From Chitinophagales bacterium (lineage in GTDB: Bacteria > Bacteroidota > Bacteroidia > Chitinophagales > JADIYW01), in contig JAMLHH010000020.1 in the NCBI GenBank assembly GCA_023957215.1, forward strand, positions 1 through 57,293: 57,293 bases of DNA, given 5' to 3'. Each line of letters opens with the position of its first letter. Positions within the stretch are counted from its first letter, which is position 1. Made by a program: the position numbers and the translations under genes. Below the pieces are notes generated by a model. The model had not been told where the DNA came from, did no database searches, and worked only from the letters and a program-made list of their open reading frames with translations. Below, piece by piece: positions 1 to 9,882 of this stretch.

Positions 1-434
1 TTATTATCAATAGGTTCAATAAATCTATTTCCATCCCAAGTTTCACCTAATACAGGTGGAAAAACAAAACTGACAAAGCGGAGATTTTCTTCCACTTTTT
101 CAATATTCTTATTGGTTTTGACAATGTAATAAGTTCTTGCAAGTTTCCAATCTCCATTGAGAGAATCTTTGGTATAACGTTCTACTCTTTGAGCAGGGCG
201 ACCCAAATTATCCGTGAAGTTCTCTGCCATTTTTTCTTTATAGAAGACGGTTTTCTTCGTAACACTATTATTAAAATCATCATAAAGAATAGAATCCATT
301 TGATATACTACATAAGAGCCTAATTCCGTATTGACGTAATCATACGCTAAATCTATATCATCTGATTTATCCTTTTTACAACTTACTACTAAAGCAATCG
401 TTAAGAACAAGAAAAATATTCTAAGTTTTTTCAT
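1..434 (-). CDS. Partial lipoprotein, C-terminus outside window
   Basis: An open frame starts with ATG at 434 and runs off the left edge, so only about 144 N-terminal residues are visible. The N-terminus is a lipoprotein signal: MKK, a hydrophobic run, then a lipobox ending VVSC at residues 16-19, followed by a lysine/aspartate-rich linker. The rest reads like a soluble beta-rich domain (VYYIVK-like strands, a WDGN motif) with no family I recognise. It is probably anchored to the outer or inner membrane. It lies about 100 bp downstream of glnN on the same strand and could be cotranscribed, but nothing in the sequence proves this. Confidence 0.75.
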   Translation of the reverse strand, partial: MKKLRIFFLFLTIALVVSCKKDKSDDIDLAYDYVNTELGSYVVYQMDSILYDDFNNSVTKKTVFYKEKMAENFTDNLGRPAQRVERYTKDSLNGDWKLARTYYIVKTNKNIEKVEENLRFVSFVFPPVLGETWDGNRFIEPIDN

Positions 435-536
435 ATTTATTATAATCACAAGTAAAGTTAAGAAAATTTCTTCTGTATTAGATATAACGATTCATTGAAT
501 ATCAAATTGTGAAAGCGTATAAAAGACTTATCATAT

Positions 537-2732
537 CTATTTCGTCAGCATGATTTCCCGATATTTGGGCAAAGGCCACAATTTATCTTCCACATTAGAT
601 TCCAATTCGTCTGAAATGGCTCTTATCTTCTGCATCATAGGCAGTATTTTATAACAGTAATGTTCCGCTTTTTCGGTCTCAGATTTCATCTGATTTCCCA
701 AAATTCTCAATTCTCTCATTTCTTTACTCAATATCATCAAATCAGAGATTCCTTTAGATATATGATGTAAAAGCGCTATCCTTGGAGCAAGAATATCATC
801 ATCGACTTTGCTCAATTCTTTGAGTCCGGCAATAGACTGTATCAACTTGTTTTCATATTCAATACAAGCCGGTATAATTTGATTGGAAACCATTTCGCCC
901 AAGACTCTTGACTCTATCTGAATATGTGTAGAATAATCATGTGTCATAATTTCAAATCTTGCAGCACATTCCTCACGACTCATTATCTTCTGCTCCTCAA
1001 AAAGTTGCATGGTTTTTTTACTTTTAAAAGTTTTTAAGGCAGAAGGTGTCGTGGGATGATTGCTCAGCCCTCTCTTTTTAGCTTCTTTCACCCAACTTTC
1101 AGAATAATTATCACCTTCAAACAAAATACGCTTAGAAGCAATCAGTGTTTTCCTCAAAACCTTTAAAATCGCAACATCTTTATAATCTCCTTCTTTGATA
1201 TGTAAATCAACTTCTGTCTTAAACTTCACTAATTGTTCTGCCACTATCGAATTGATAATGGTGACAGGCAAAGAACAGTTTGCTGAAGAGCCTACCGCCC
1301 TAAACTCAAATTTATTTCCCGTAAATGCGAAAGGTGAGGTGCGGTTTCTATCCGTATTATCAAAAACAACGACCGGTACTTTATTGTGCAAATCCAATCT
1401 GAGACCAATTTCACCGGATTTATTCAGATTGCCTTCATAAACTTCTTTCTCCAAAAGTTCCAAAACATCTTTCAAAAATGACCCTGTAAACACGGACATG
1501 ATAACCGGCGGTGCTTCATGGGCAGAAAGCCTCATGTCATTGCTATGGGAAGCAATACTCGCACGCAACAGCTCTTCGTGGTTATTGACAGCTGCAATGA
1601 CGTTGATAAAGAATGTAAGGAATCTTAGATTGGTTCTCGGTGTACTTCCCGGTGATAAAAGGTTAATACCGGTGTCCGTACTCAGAGACCAGTTACAATG
1701 CTTACCACTACCATTGACTCCCGAAAAAGGTTTCTCATGTAAGAGAACTTTAAATTTATGTTTTGAAGACACTCTGTCCATCACATCGAGTAGTAACTGA
1801 TTGTGATCAACGGCCAAATTAGCCTCTTCAAACATCGGCGCACACTCAAATTGTGATGGAGCCACCTCGTTATGTCGAGTATGAATTGGTATTCCCAATT
1901 TATAAGCTTCGATTTCCATATCTCTCATATAGGCATAGACACGCTCCGGAATGGCACCAAAATAATGATCGTCTAACTGCTGGTCTTTTGCAGATCTTTT
2001 ACCAAGGAGGGTACGCCCCGTCATCACCAAATCGGGTCTGGCATAATACATCGCTGAATCAATCAAAAAATATTCTTGCTCCCAACCCAAGGTCGCATTT
2101 ACTTTTTTGATATTTCTATCAAAGTATTGACACACATCTGTGGCAGCTTTATTAAGGGACTGTAAAGAACGTATCAATGGGCTTTTATAATCCAAAGTTT
2201 CTCCCGTGTAGGAAAAATAGATAGTAGGAATACATAAAGTCTTGCCCTCTCCTACCGTCATAATAAAAGCAGGGGAAGACAAATCCCATGCAGTATAACC
2301 CCGTGCTTCAAAGGTAGCTCTCAGACCACCGGATGGAAATGAAGACCCATCTGTCTCCTGTTGTATCAATGAGTTTGCAGAGAACTCCTCAATTCCTTTC
2401 CCGTCAATAGCAATAAAAAAGGAATCGTGCTTCTCAGCGGTCGTTCCATTGAGAGGCTGAAACCAGTGAGTATAATGTGTAGCACCTTTATTAATTGCCC
2501 ACGTTTTCATGGCGGAAGCGATGGCATCTGCAAGGTCTCTATCCACTTTTTCTTCCTCTTCAATACAACGTTGAAGTTTGTTGTAAGCATCTTTTGATAA
2601 AACTTCTTTCATCGCTTTATCGTTAAAGACACTATCAGCAAAGAAGTCGGAAATCTTAGGTGAAGGCATTTCAACTTTCACCTTTGGACGGGCAGCAAAT
2701 GAGCTTAAAGCTTCAAATCTAGCATTTGGCAT
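537..2732 (-). CDS. glnN: Glutamine synthetase type III (GlnN)
   Basis: Glutamine synthetase makes glutamine from glutamate, ammonia and ATP. At about 731 residues this is the large type III form of Bacteroidota and cyanobacteria, not the 470-residue GlnA. Visible family motifs include GWEQEYFLID, the glutamate-binding stretch GVNGSGKHCNWS, and NRTSPFAFTGNKFEFRAVGSS, all typical of GSIII. I start the gene at the ATG at 2732 (MPNARFEALSSFA), which matches GSIII N-termini. An in-frame start at 2786 would add 18 residues that look noncoding and fall inside an inverted repeat. The gene is last in a same-strand series metG - membrane protein - glnN, with a strong hairpin in its leader at 2775-2817. 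Confidence 0.96.
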   Translation of the reverse strand: MPNARFEALSSFAARPKVKVEMPSPKISDFFADSVFNDKAMKEVLSKDAYNKLQRCIEEEEKVDRDLADAIASAMKTWAINKGATHYTHWFQPLNGTTAEKHDSFFIAIDGKGIEEFSANSLIQQETDGSSFPSGGLRATFEARGYTAWDLSSPAFIMTVGEGKTLCIPTIYFSYTGETLDYKSPLIRSLQSLNKAATDVCQYFDRNIKKVNATLGWEQEYFLIDSAMYYARPDLVMTGRTLLGKRSAKDQQLDDHYFGAIPERVYAYMRDMEIEAYKLGIPIHTRHNEVAPSQFECAPMFEEANLAVDHNQLLLDVMDRVSSKHKFKVLLHEKPFSGVNGSGKHCNWSLSTDTGINLLSPGSTPRTNLRFLTFFINVIAAVNNHEELLRASIASHSNDMRLSAHEAPPVIMSVFTGSFLKDVLELLEKEVYEGNLNKSGEIGLRLDLHNKVPVVVFDNTDRNRTSPFAFTGNKFEFRAVGSSANCSLPVTIINSIVAEQLVKFKTEVDLHIKEGDYKDVAILKVLRKTLIASKRILFEGDNYSESWVKEAKKRGLSNHPTTPSALKTFKSKKTMQLFEEQKIMSREECAARFEIMTHDYSTHIQIESRVLGEMVSNQIIPACIEYENKLIQSIAGLKELSKVDDDILAPRIALLHHISKGISDLMILSKEMRELRILGNQMKSETEKAEHYCYKILPMMQKIRAISDELESNVEDKLWPLPKYREIMLTK

Positions 2733-2774
2733 AAACGTTAAATTAATTATTTGTATCAAATTTCGCAAAAAAGT

Positions 2775-2817
2775 TCTAAATGTCAATAAATAATTAAATT
2801 ATTTATTGACATTTAGA
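2775..2817 (-). terminator. Perfect 21-bp inverted repeat, terminator or leader hairpin upstream of glnN
   Basis: Positions 2775-2795 and 2797-2817 are perfect inverse complements around one central base. On the minus strand the hairpin is followed by a run of T. It overlaps the stop codon of the upstream membrane protein gene and lies 43 bases before the glnN start. It fits an intrinsic terminator between the two genes, or an element that controls read-through into glnN. The stem is almost all A and T, which is unusual for a terminator. Confidence 0.6.
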
Positions 2818-4053
2818 CTTTTTTTGTGTAGAAACGAAGAAGCCTATTAGAATAAAGATTATTGCGACAGATCTATATCGAACAATTGCACCGGCATTGT
2901 TCACAACAACTCCAATAATAGACATCCAAGAAAAACCAATACATAAACAAAAAAGTGCAATCGGATTATTTAAGATGTATTTATATTTAGTTTTATAAAG
3001 TCCAATAACAACAAACACCATCAAGAAAAAAGATTCTATGGCAGACAATCTACACCAATTGGTGACACATTGATTATAAATGGGATATCTAAATGTATTA
3101 AAAACGTATTGAGGAAAATAGAAGAGAATTCTCCTCCAACTATTACTTACAACATCAATAGCAAAACTTGTATTTCCGGAATTGTTGATAAACGAGTTCT
3201 GAAACTCCGTGATTTTTGTAGCTAATCTGTATTCTGTCGGCACACTTACATCATAGGCAACCACACTGAAAAAAGTTATGGTAAAAACGACAATATATGG
3301 AATATATGCTTTTATCTTCTTATTTTTTTCATTCCAATAAAATGCAATAAAAGCAGGCAATAGAAAAACTATTAAATACAATCTTACATTGATTAGAAAT
3401 AAAAACAAAAACACCATTAGAAAAAGCCTGCGTTTTGATTTTTCCATCACCCACATATACATATTATATATACTTATTCCGACAGCAAATAAAACCAATG
3501 CTTCTTTATGAAGCCCTGATGTCCAAAAGGTTATGTCGGGCACAAAAAACAGAATAGCGATGATAGCATATTCAGACAAATCAGTCACTTTCTCAAAAAA
3601 CTTAAACAGATAGAAGGTACCGATGAATGAGAGGATGGAAAAGAAAAGGAAATGTACAGATATGTACCCAAAAGATATCAATCTAAAAAGAGCGTTGATT
3701 CTCATAATTGTATAGCCGACACTGTCATGCCAATATCCCATTTTATCGATATAGAAGTGCAAGTGTTCGGGTTCGGGAGAATAATTATTGGGACCAAAAA
3801 CTAACTGCAAATAATATAATGGAGATTCATGGATAGCGCTAAAGATGATATCTGCCTCTTTCATAAAGGTATCTGAATCAAAAAAAACCGGTATATTCTT
3901 ATGCAACCAATTATAAGAAAGAGCAACAAATATTTTGGTAATTGCCAAAAAGACCCAAGTGACAGAATTGATAGTTTCCGTTTTAAATCTCTTTGATTTA
4001 TAAACGAAAGTTAAAAATAAGAAACTATATATTGCTAATAAGGATAGTTCCAC
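2803..4053 (-). CDS. Multi-pass membrane protein, unknown function
   Basis: The 416-residue product has about ten hydrophobic helices spread over its length, with a polar segment at residues 50-110 that carries aspartates and histidines (FFDSDTF, HLHFYIDKMGYWHD). A conserved-looking WTSGLHKEALVLF stretch lies near residue 180. This layout resembles EpsG/Wzy polymerases and GT-C glycosyltransferases of Bacteroidota envelopes, but I see no decisive motif and do not assign a reaction. The start lies 37 bp after the metG stop on the same strand, so metG and this gene may share a transcript. A terminator-like hairpin covers its stop codon. Confidence 0.8.
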   Translation of the reverse strand: MELSLLAIYSFLFLTFVYKSKRFKTETINSVTWVFLAITKIFVALSYNWLHKNIPVFFDSDTFMKEADIIFSAIHESPLYYLQLVFGPNNYSPEPEHLHFYIDKMGYWHDSVGYTIMRINALFRLISFGYISVHFLFFSILSFIGTFYLFKFFEKVTDLSEYAIIAILFFVPDITFWTSGLHKEALVLFAVGISIYNMYMWVMEKSKRRLFLMVFLFLFLINVRLYLIVFLLPAFIAFYWNEKNKKIKAYIPYIVVFTITFFSVVAYDVSVPTEYRLATKITEFQNSFINNSGNTSFAIDVVSNSWRRILFYFPQYVFNTFRYPIYNQCVTNWCRLSAIESFFLMVFVVIGLYKTKYKYILNNPIALFCLCIGFSWMSIIGVVVNNAGAIVRYRSVAIIFILIGFFVSTQKKSKCQ

Positions 4054-4090
4054 AAATTGATTTTATTTGATAAAGCAATGAATTAGTTTA

Positions 4091-6211
4091 CTAACGGATT
4101 ATATCACCCGGAATTGTATCTGCATTGACAAACTTCAATTGACCGTCCTTGTCTTCCGACATCAGTATCATTCCGCTGGAATCTATACCTTTCATTTTTC
4201 TTGCTTGAAGATTGACGATGACAGACACCTTTTGTCCTTTTAAATTTTCAGCTTCAAAATGTTGGGCTATTCCTGAAACGATAGTTCGTTTTTCAAATCC
4301 TAAATCCACCTCCAATTTCATCAACTTATCAGTTTTAGGTACCCTTTCAGCACTCAATATCACCCCCGTTCTGATATCTAATTTGGCAAAATCGTCAAAA
4401 GTAATCGTTTCTTTTACCGGAGGGCAATCACTTTTCTCTACTTCTTCTTGCAGTACAATATCTTCTTTTTTGCCTAATTTTGCAATTTGCTTTTCTACAA
4501 TTTCATCACTTATCTTTTCAAAAAGTAATTCAGGTTTTCCTAAAACTGTCCCAGTGCTAATAAATTCGGTTTCATTTTCTATCCACAAACCTTGTTGTAC
4601 ACCCAAAATTTTTGACATTTTCTGTGCGGTATGTGGCAACAAAGGTTGAACGAGAATATTTAAAGCACCACATATTTGGGCAGAGACATACATAATACGT
4701 TTGGTGGCGGCTACATCCGTTTTTATCTTTTTCCAAGGTTCATTATCAGCCAAATACTTATTACCGACAGATGAAAGTTCATTAAAAAGTGCCAGTGCGT
4801 CTTTAAATTTAAAATGCTCAAACGCCTCGCTTATCTTCTTAGCTGTCAGAGGTATTTCTGCTAAAACAGCTTGGTCTTCTGTAGTCAATTGACCCGGATG
4901 AGGAATGATGCCTTCATAATATTTATGTACCAACACCACTACCCGATTAACAAAATTTCCCAAATTGGCAACCAATTCATTGTTTACCCGTGCCTGAAAA
5001 TCTTCCCAAGTAAATTCGCTGTCTTTATTTTCGGGCATATTGGCAATCAAAGTATATCTCAATTCATCCTCCTTTCCTGACAATTCTTCCAAATATTCAT
5101 GCAACCAAACTGCCCAATTTCGAGAGGTAGAAATTTTACCACCTTGTAAATTCATAAACTCATTTGCCGGCACATTATAAGGAAGAATATATTGCCCCGT
5201 GGCTTTTAAAATGGCAGGAAAGGTGATACAATGAAACACAATATTATCTTTTCCAATAAAATGTATCAGACAAGTATCGTCGCTTTTCCAATAATCCTCC
5301 CAAGCATCAGCTTTTTTTTCTAAAAGCAAGGGTGACTGTGGCTGGGCAAAACTGTATTTCTTTTCTTCTATCTCTTTAAAAAGTTGTCTCGTTGCGGAAA
5401 TATAACCAATAGGTGCATCTAGCCACACATACAAAACCTTGTCTTCCGCACCTTCAATTTCAGGAGGAACAGGTATTCCCCAGTCCAAATCTCTTGTCAT
5501 CGCTCTAGGTTGCAGACCGGTATCGATCCAGCCCATACATTGACCATAAACATGATTTTTCCAAACACCTTTTTTAGTTTCCAACCATTGTTTGATTTCA
5601 TTTTGGTATTCGTCTAATTTCAAATACCAATGTTTTGTCTTTTTCAAAACAGGTGTTTGTCCACTGATCATGGATTTGGGATGTATTAGATCCGTCGGAC
5701 TCAAAGTAGCGCCACAGTGTTCACACTGATCACCATAAGCTCCCTCATGGTGGCAGTTTGGACATGTCCCGGTGATATATCTGTCTGCCAAAAATTGTTG
5801 TGCTTCTTCATCATAATATTGTTCACTTTCTATGATTTCAAAAGCACCTTTTTCATTGAGTATTCTGAAAAACTCTTGAGATGTTTCATAATGAATCGGC
5901 TCTGATGTGCGGTGAAAAATATCAAAAGATATTCCGAATTGCTGAAAGCTTTTTTTGATTTGCTCGTGATACTTATCAATAATTTCTCTTGGTGAAATGC
6001 CCTCTTTTTTTGCCCTAATCGTGATAGCAGCACCATGTTCATCGGTACCACTCACAAAAATGACATCTTTTCCTAACAATCTAAGGTATCGCACGTATAT
6101 ATCGGCACTGATATACGCCCCTGCCAAATGACCGATATGTAAAGGTCCGTTAGCATAAGGTAGGGCAGCTGTAACAGTATATCTCTTGGGTTGGTTCATA
6201 TCCTTATTCAA
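4091..6211 (-). CDS. metG: Methionyl-tRNA synthetase with C-terminal tRNA-binding domain
   Basis: MetG charges tRNA-Met with methionine in the cytoplasm. The class I signature HIGH is in GPLHIGHLAG near residue 23, and the KMSKS loop is present as KISTS near residue 355. A zinc knuckle with four cysteines (CPNCHHEG...CEHCGA) sits near residue 150. The last 110 residues form an EMAPII/Trbp111-type tRNA-binding domain (FAKLDIRTG, MKGIDSSGMILMSED), which is usual for the long 700-residue form. The start could be Met-1 at 6211 or Met-5 (MNQPKRYTVT). No promoter stands out upstream. Confidence 0.97.
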   Translation of the reverse strand: MNKDMNQPKRYTVTAALPYANGPLHIGHLAGAYISADIYVRYLRLLGKDVIFVSGTDEHGAAITIRAKKEGISPREIIDKYHEQIKKSFQQFGISFDIFHRTSEPIHYETSQEFFRILNEKGAFEIIESEQYYDEEAQQFLADRYITGTCPNCHHEGAYGDQCEHCGATLSPTDLIHPKSMISGQTPVLKKTKHWYLKLDEYQNEIKQWLETKKGVWKNHVYGQCMGWIDTGLQPRAMTRDLDWGIPVPPEIEGAEDKVLYVWLDAPIGYISATRQLFKEIEEKKYSFAQPQSPLLLEKKADAWEDYWKSDDTCLIHFIGKDNIVFHCITFPAILKATGQYILPYNVPANEFMNLQGGKISTSRNWAVWLHEYLEELSGKEDELRYTLIANMPENKDSEFTWEDFQARVNNELVANLGNFVNRVVVLVHKYYEGIIPHPGQLTTEDQAVLAEIPLTAKKISEAFEHFKFKDALALFNELSSVGNKYLADNEPWKKIKTDVAATKRIMYVSAQICGALNILVQPLLPHTAQKMSKILGVQQGLWIENETEFISTGTVLGKPELLFEKISDEIVEKQIAKLGKKEDIVLQEEVEKSDCPPVKETITFDDFAKLDIRTGVILSAERVPKTDKLMKLEVDLGFEKRTIVSGIAQHFEAENLKGQKVSVIVNLQARKMKGIDSSGMILMSEDKDGQLKFVNADTIPGDIIR

Positions 6212-6701
6212 ATTCGTGGACTAAGATAAGTATTCTCAAAAGCATTGATGTGCAGATTATACTAAAAAGAAATACTTTCTATAAAAAAACAAAGGCTTTT
6301 TAATACAGATTGCATTCTACTTTATCGTCTAATTTAATTTTGATAGGTAAAAGACCTAGTATTTTTATCTCAATCAAACCCACATATTTTACTTTTAGAC
6401 GAGTAAGTACACTCAGCTTGGGTAAAAATTAGTATTAGGCGTAATAGCTGTACTTCTTTGCAGATAAGGTTGCCTGTCGCCAAGATCCTTTGCAATAGTT
6501 GTAACAATTTCAGCTAATCTTATTTTAACTGTCATCCTATCCAACTGAATATTACTATTAGCTATATCACTTAACTCGGTCATCTGATTACTGTATAAAA
6601 TCTCCCTACAGATTAAAATCTTAATTCAGATAGAAAGAAATGGAATATATCTATCTTTATCCTTATTTTCAAATCTTGTATTATTAATATAAATCACAAC
6701 A
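6212..6701. other. 490-bp intergenic gap between divergent metG and protease genes
   Basis: The gap must hold the promoters of the two divergent genes, but I find no clear TTTG/TAnnTTTG pair. On the minus strand an open frame from ATG 6583 to TGA 6413 would encode 56 residues (starting MTELSDIANSNIQ). It has coding-like composition but no recognisable family. The sequence otherwise shows no tRNA fold or repeat. Confidence 0.4.
6413..6583 (-). CDS. Possible 56-residue small ORF
   Basis: This short open frame in the metG-protease gap starts MTELSDIANSN and ends NTNFYPS. It is hydrophilic, has no signal peptide and no membrane segment, and matches no family I know. The open frame continues upstream of the ATG, so it could also be the tail of a decayed gene. 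I list it only because the gap is otherwise empty. Confidence 0.2.
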   Translation of the reverse strand: MTELSDIANSNIQLDRMTVKIRLAEIVTTIAKDLGDRQPYLQRSTAITPNTNFYPS

Positions 6702-8858
6702 ATGAAAAATCTATATCTTCTACTGACTATCTTTGTCCTTTGTGTTTCATTTAATATCCTATCAGCACAAGAACGCTGTGCAACCGATGAGGTGTATGAA
6801 ATAGAAAAAATAAACCATCCCGAATTAATTCAAAAAAGAATACAGATTGAAGAAGAAATCAACTACTTTCTTCAAAACAATCAGTTTCAAAGAGCTGCCG
6901 ATGAAAAGTATATAATACCTGTTGTTTTTCATATCGTTTATAAAAATTCCGAGCAAAACATTCCAGATTTCAGACTTCAAGAACAAATGGATGTTATCAA
7001 TAAAGATTTTAACGCTCTCAACACAGATTTGAATACCGTACCATCTCCTTTTGTTTCTTCTATTGGTCAATTAGGTATCGAATTTGTTTTTGCAAACAGA
7101 GATCCCAATGGAAATCCGACTAACGGAATCAACAGATATCCAACGAATCCCGATAAGGTTTTTAATTATAGCAACCCAAACGATATCAAACGAGCATCTA
7201 CAGGTGGAGCTGACGCATGGGATACCCGAAGATATCTCAATATCTGGATCTGTGAACTGAGCGATAATACTTTGGGGTACTCAACTTTCCCTTCAAGTGT
7301 AGGACAAACAACTGACGGTTTTGTCATGGATTATAGATATGTCGGCACTTCAGTAGCAAGTACAACCTATAATCTCGGTAGAACTGCTACTCACGAATTG
7401 GGGCATTATTTCGGATTGTTTCATATTTGGGGCAATGAAGAAAGAAATTGCAATGTAGATGATGGCATAACGGATACTCCCAACCAGTTTCAACGCAGTA
7501 GTGGCAATCCCACTTTTCCATTAACCGACCAATGCAGCTCTAATTATCCGGGCATCATGTACATGAATTACATGGATTACACACGTGATAAATACTTGGT
7601 AATGTTTACCAAAGGGCAAGTCGAAAGAATGAAAGCCGCCATACAAACCCAGAGATCGGCACTCACCCAATCAAATGGATATGTAAAGGAACAAAATCTT
7701 GTACTTGCAAGTGTAGATTCACCCAATGAAGAAATTTGTGGCAATACCTTTCAACCCAAAATCAGCTTGAGCTCCTTGGGGACTGAAACGATTAACTCAA
7801 TTGAAATAGGTGTCACTCTCAATCAAGAAAATGAAAAAAAAGCATTATGGAACGGCGCACTGAATTCAAATCAAACTTTGACCTTAGAATTTAGCACCCT
7901 AAATGCCCCAATCGGAATAAATACCATTACCTTTTCAATAAAAAAAGTCAACGGAATCGACGTTAACAGTAGTCTATATACTTCAAGAACTGTCAGCTTT
8001 AGAGCAGGTGCTATTCCTATTAAAGATTTTTTGACAGAAGATTTTGAAACAGATATCACACAAAGGGGATTTGATATCATCAATTCCGATGACAAAATCA
8101 CTTGGTCACCATCTAATATAGGCGATGCTTCAAAAGGCAGCTATTCTTACTATATGGATAACTACAATTATGACCCTCAAGATTTACAAACCACCTATGG
8201 ACAAAAAGACGATATCAACCTGCCCCTTCTTGACTTTTCTGATAAAAAATATAATAATCACAGATTGAGATTTGATTTGGCAGCGACTCAATATTCAAAT
8301 ATCACTGAGCCAAACAATAATTGGGATAGCTTACAAGTTTTGGTGTCCACCGACTGCGGAGCTAAATACAATGTCATATACAATAAGTTTGGAACAGATT
8401 TGATGACTGCACCTACTCAGACGACACCATTTTTCCCCGGGACAAATTCAAATTTTTGGCGAAAAGAAAACATAGATTTATCTGCCTATGATGGCTATAA
8501 TGATGTAAAAATCAAGATTAGAAATATTAGCCAGTGGGAAAACAATATTTTTATTGATAACTTGGTCATAGATGCCAATATTCCGACTGGAGTCAATGAT
8601 CATTCAGCTCAAAATACCTTTCAGCTCTATCCCAATCCTACGAATGGATGGGTACATTTGAAAACAAATACCGAAACTTCCTCTATCAAACAAGTTTCTT
8701 GGTTCAACTCTGTAGGGCAAATCGTCCTTTCAAAAGAAGTGCCAACAGAAAATTTATCTTTGGATTTTGACTTTAGCAAGATGGCAAAAGGCCTATACAT
8801 AGTACGCGTTTTATACAACAATGGCAATACTGATACCCAAAAATTAATCGTTAAATAA
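6702..8858 (+). CDS. Secreted M43-type metalloprotease with T9SS sorting domain
   Basis: The 718-residue protein begins with a signal peptide cut after about residue 22 (LSAQE). The catalytic domain spans roughly residues 60-320: the metzincin zinc motif HELGHYFGLFH starts at His-231, and the Met-turn follows as NYMDY. This is the pappalysin/cytophagalysin pattern (peptidase family M43). The middle (residues 330-630) looks like beta-sandwich and MAM/jelly-roll-type domains (FETDITQRGFD..., FIDNLVID). The last 80 residues are a type A T9SS C-terminal domain (LYPNPTNGWV...KGLYIVRV...KLIVK), so the enzyme should be exported across the outer membrane and then released or surface-attached. Its stop codon directly abuts the rsmG start. 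Substrate is unknown. Confidence 0.93.
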   Translation: MKNLYLLLTIFVLCVSFNILSAQERCATDEVYEIEKINHPELIQKRIQIEEEINYFLQNNQFQRAADEKYIIPVVFHIVYKNSEQNIPDFRLQEQMDVINKDFNALNTDLNTVPSPFVSSIGQLGIEFVFANRDPNGNPTNGINRYPTNPDKVFNYSNPNDIKRASTGGADAWDTRRYLNIWICELSDNTLGYSTFPSSVGQTTDGFVMDYRYVGTSVASTTYNLGRTATHELGHYFGLFHIWGNEERNCNVDDGITDTPNQFQRSSGNPTFPLTDQCSSNYPGIMYMNYMDYTRDKYLVMFTKGQVERMKAAIQTQRSALTQSNGYVKEQNLVLASVDSPNEEICGNTFQPKISLSSLGTETINSIEIGVTLNQENEKKALWNGALNSNQTLTLEFSTLNAPIGINTITFSIKKVNGIDVNSSLYTSRTVSFRAGAIPIKDFLTEDFETDITQRGFDIINSDDKITWSPSNIGDASKGSYSYYMDNYNYDPQDLQTTYGQKDDINLPLLDFSDKKYNNHRLRFDLAATQYSNITEPNNNWDSLQVLVSTDCGAKYNVIYNKFGTDLMTAPTQTTPFFPGTNSNFWRKENIDLSAYDGYNDVKIKIRNISQWENNIFIDNLVIDANIPTGVNDHSAQNTFQLYPNPTNGWVHLKTNTETSSIKQVSWFNSVGQIVLSKEVPTENLSLDFDFSKMAKGLYIVRVLYNNGNTDTQKLIVK

Positions 8859-9470
8859 ATGTCCATAGAGCTTATTAAGAAGTATTTTCCCGAGCTGAGT
8901 ACAAGACAGCAGGCGCAATTTGAAATGTTGACTCTTTTATATCAGGAATGGAATCAAAAGATAAATGTCATCTCAAGAAAAGACATGGATGCATTTATGG
9001 AAAAACACGTTTTACATTCATTGTCTATAGCCAAATATATAAAGTTTAAAAAAGGTTGGTATATCGTAGATTTGGGAACCGGAGGAGGATTTCCAGGAAT
9101 ACCACTTGCCATTCTGTCTCCCGACGTGCAATTTATACTGATCGATTCGATAGGAAAAAAAATAAAAGTTGTTGATGCAGTCAAAGAAGCTTTACAACTC
9201 AAAAATATAAAAACGATTTGGGGGCGTGTCGAAGAAAGTCAAGTCAAAGCTAATCTTGTCATTACACGAGCGGTAGCCTCACTTCCCGATTTAATAAAAT
9301 GGTCGCAAAAAGTCTTAAAACCGCAATCAAAAGGCATCATCGCTTTAAAAGGTGGTGATTTATCCCAAGAATTAACAGGTTTCAAGAAAAAAACACAACT
9401 AACTACGCTATCAGAAATATTTACGGAAGAATCGTTTGTAAATAAATATATCGTCCATTACAAACCTTAA
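8859..9470 (+). CDS. rsmG: 16S rRNA (guanine527-N7) methyltransferase RsmG
   Basis: RsmG (GidB) uses SAM to methylate N7 of G527 in 16S rRNA. The 203-residue length is normal. The SAM-binding loop DLGTGGGFPGIPLAI is near residue 70, and the family start NVISRKDMDAFMEKHVLHSL is visible at residues 37-56. The ATG follows the protease TAA with no gap, so it may be read by translational coupling. The pairing of a housekeeping rRNA methylase with a secreted protease looks accidental. Confidence 0.95.
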   Translation: MSIELIKKYFPELSTRQQAQFEMLTLLYQEWNQKINVISRKDMDAFMEKHVLHSLSIAKYIKFKKGWYIVDLGTGGGFPGIPLAILSPDVQFILIDSIGKKIKVVDAVKEALQLKNIKTIWGRVEESQVKANLVITRAVASLPDLIKWSQKVLKPQSKGIIALKGGDLSQELTGFKKKTQLTTLSEIFTEESFVNKYIVHYKP

Positions 9471-9505
9471 CAGTTTACACTTTAATTTCTATATAAAAAG
9501 AAAAC

Positions 9506-9706
9506 TTATTTGGATTTGACAATCGGATTTTCTGCCTTAAATTCCTCTTCTCTGACGTATTTAAAAGGTGTCATCCCTGTCATTTTCTTAAAATCGCTAG
9601 ACAAAACCTGCACACTGTCGTAACCCATTTCTCTAGCGATCATACTCATCGTATATTTTGGGTTTAACAGCATTTTCTTCATTTTCTCTATATTCAACGC
9701 AGCCAT
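9506..9706 (-). CDS. Small AraC-type helix-turn-helix protein (single C-terminal half)
   Basis: The open frame reaches to 9772, but I start it at the ATG at 9706 because the added 22 residues are mostly isoleucine and look noncoding. The 66-residue product matches the second helix-turn-helix of AraC/XylS proteins: MIAREMGYDSVQVLSSDFKKMTG followed by TPFKYVREEE. A normal AraC DNA-binding domain has two such units in about 100 residues, so this is either a stand-alone half-domain or the remnant of a longer regulator. No sensor domain is seen on either side. Confidence 0.55.
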   Translation of the reverse strand: MAALNIEKMKKMLLNPKYTMSMIAREMGYDSVQVLSSDFKKMTGMTPFKYVREEEFKAENPIVKSK

Positions 9707-9882
9707 TTTCCTATGTTTAAATTCTACTATATAAATAATTATTGGGATATATATGTTTAAACACATAATCAATTTTAACCAATTTATAACAAAGTTTAAC
9801 CTACATACGTATATTATTTTATATGTTTATATAAATCTTGCTGATAAAAAGTCAATAAAGTCGTAGATTCTCAAGTATCTTT

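Noticed and set aside
4212..4649. A 145-codon open frame antisense to metG
   Set aside because: It is opposite the tRNA-binding domain of metG, whose motifs are clear on the other strand.
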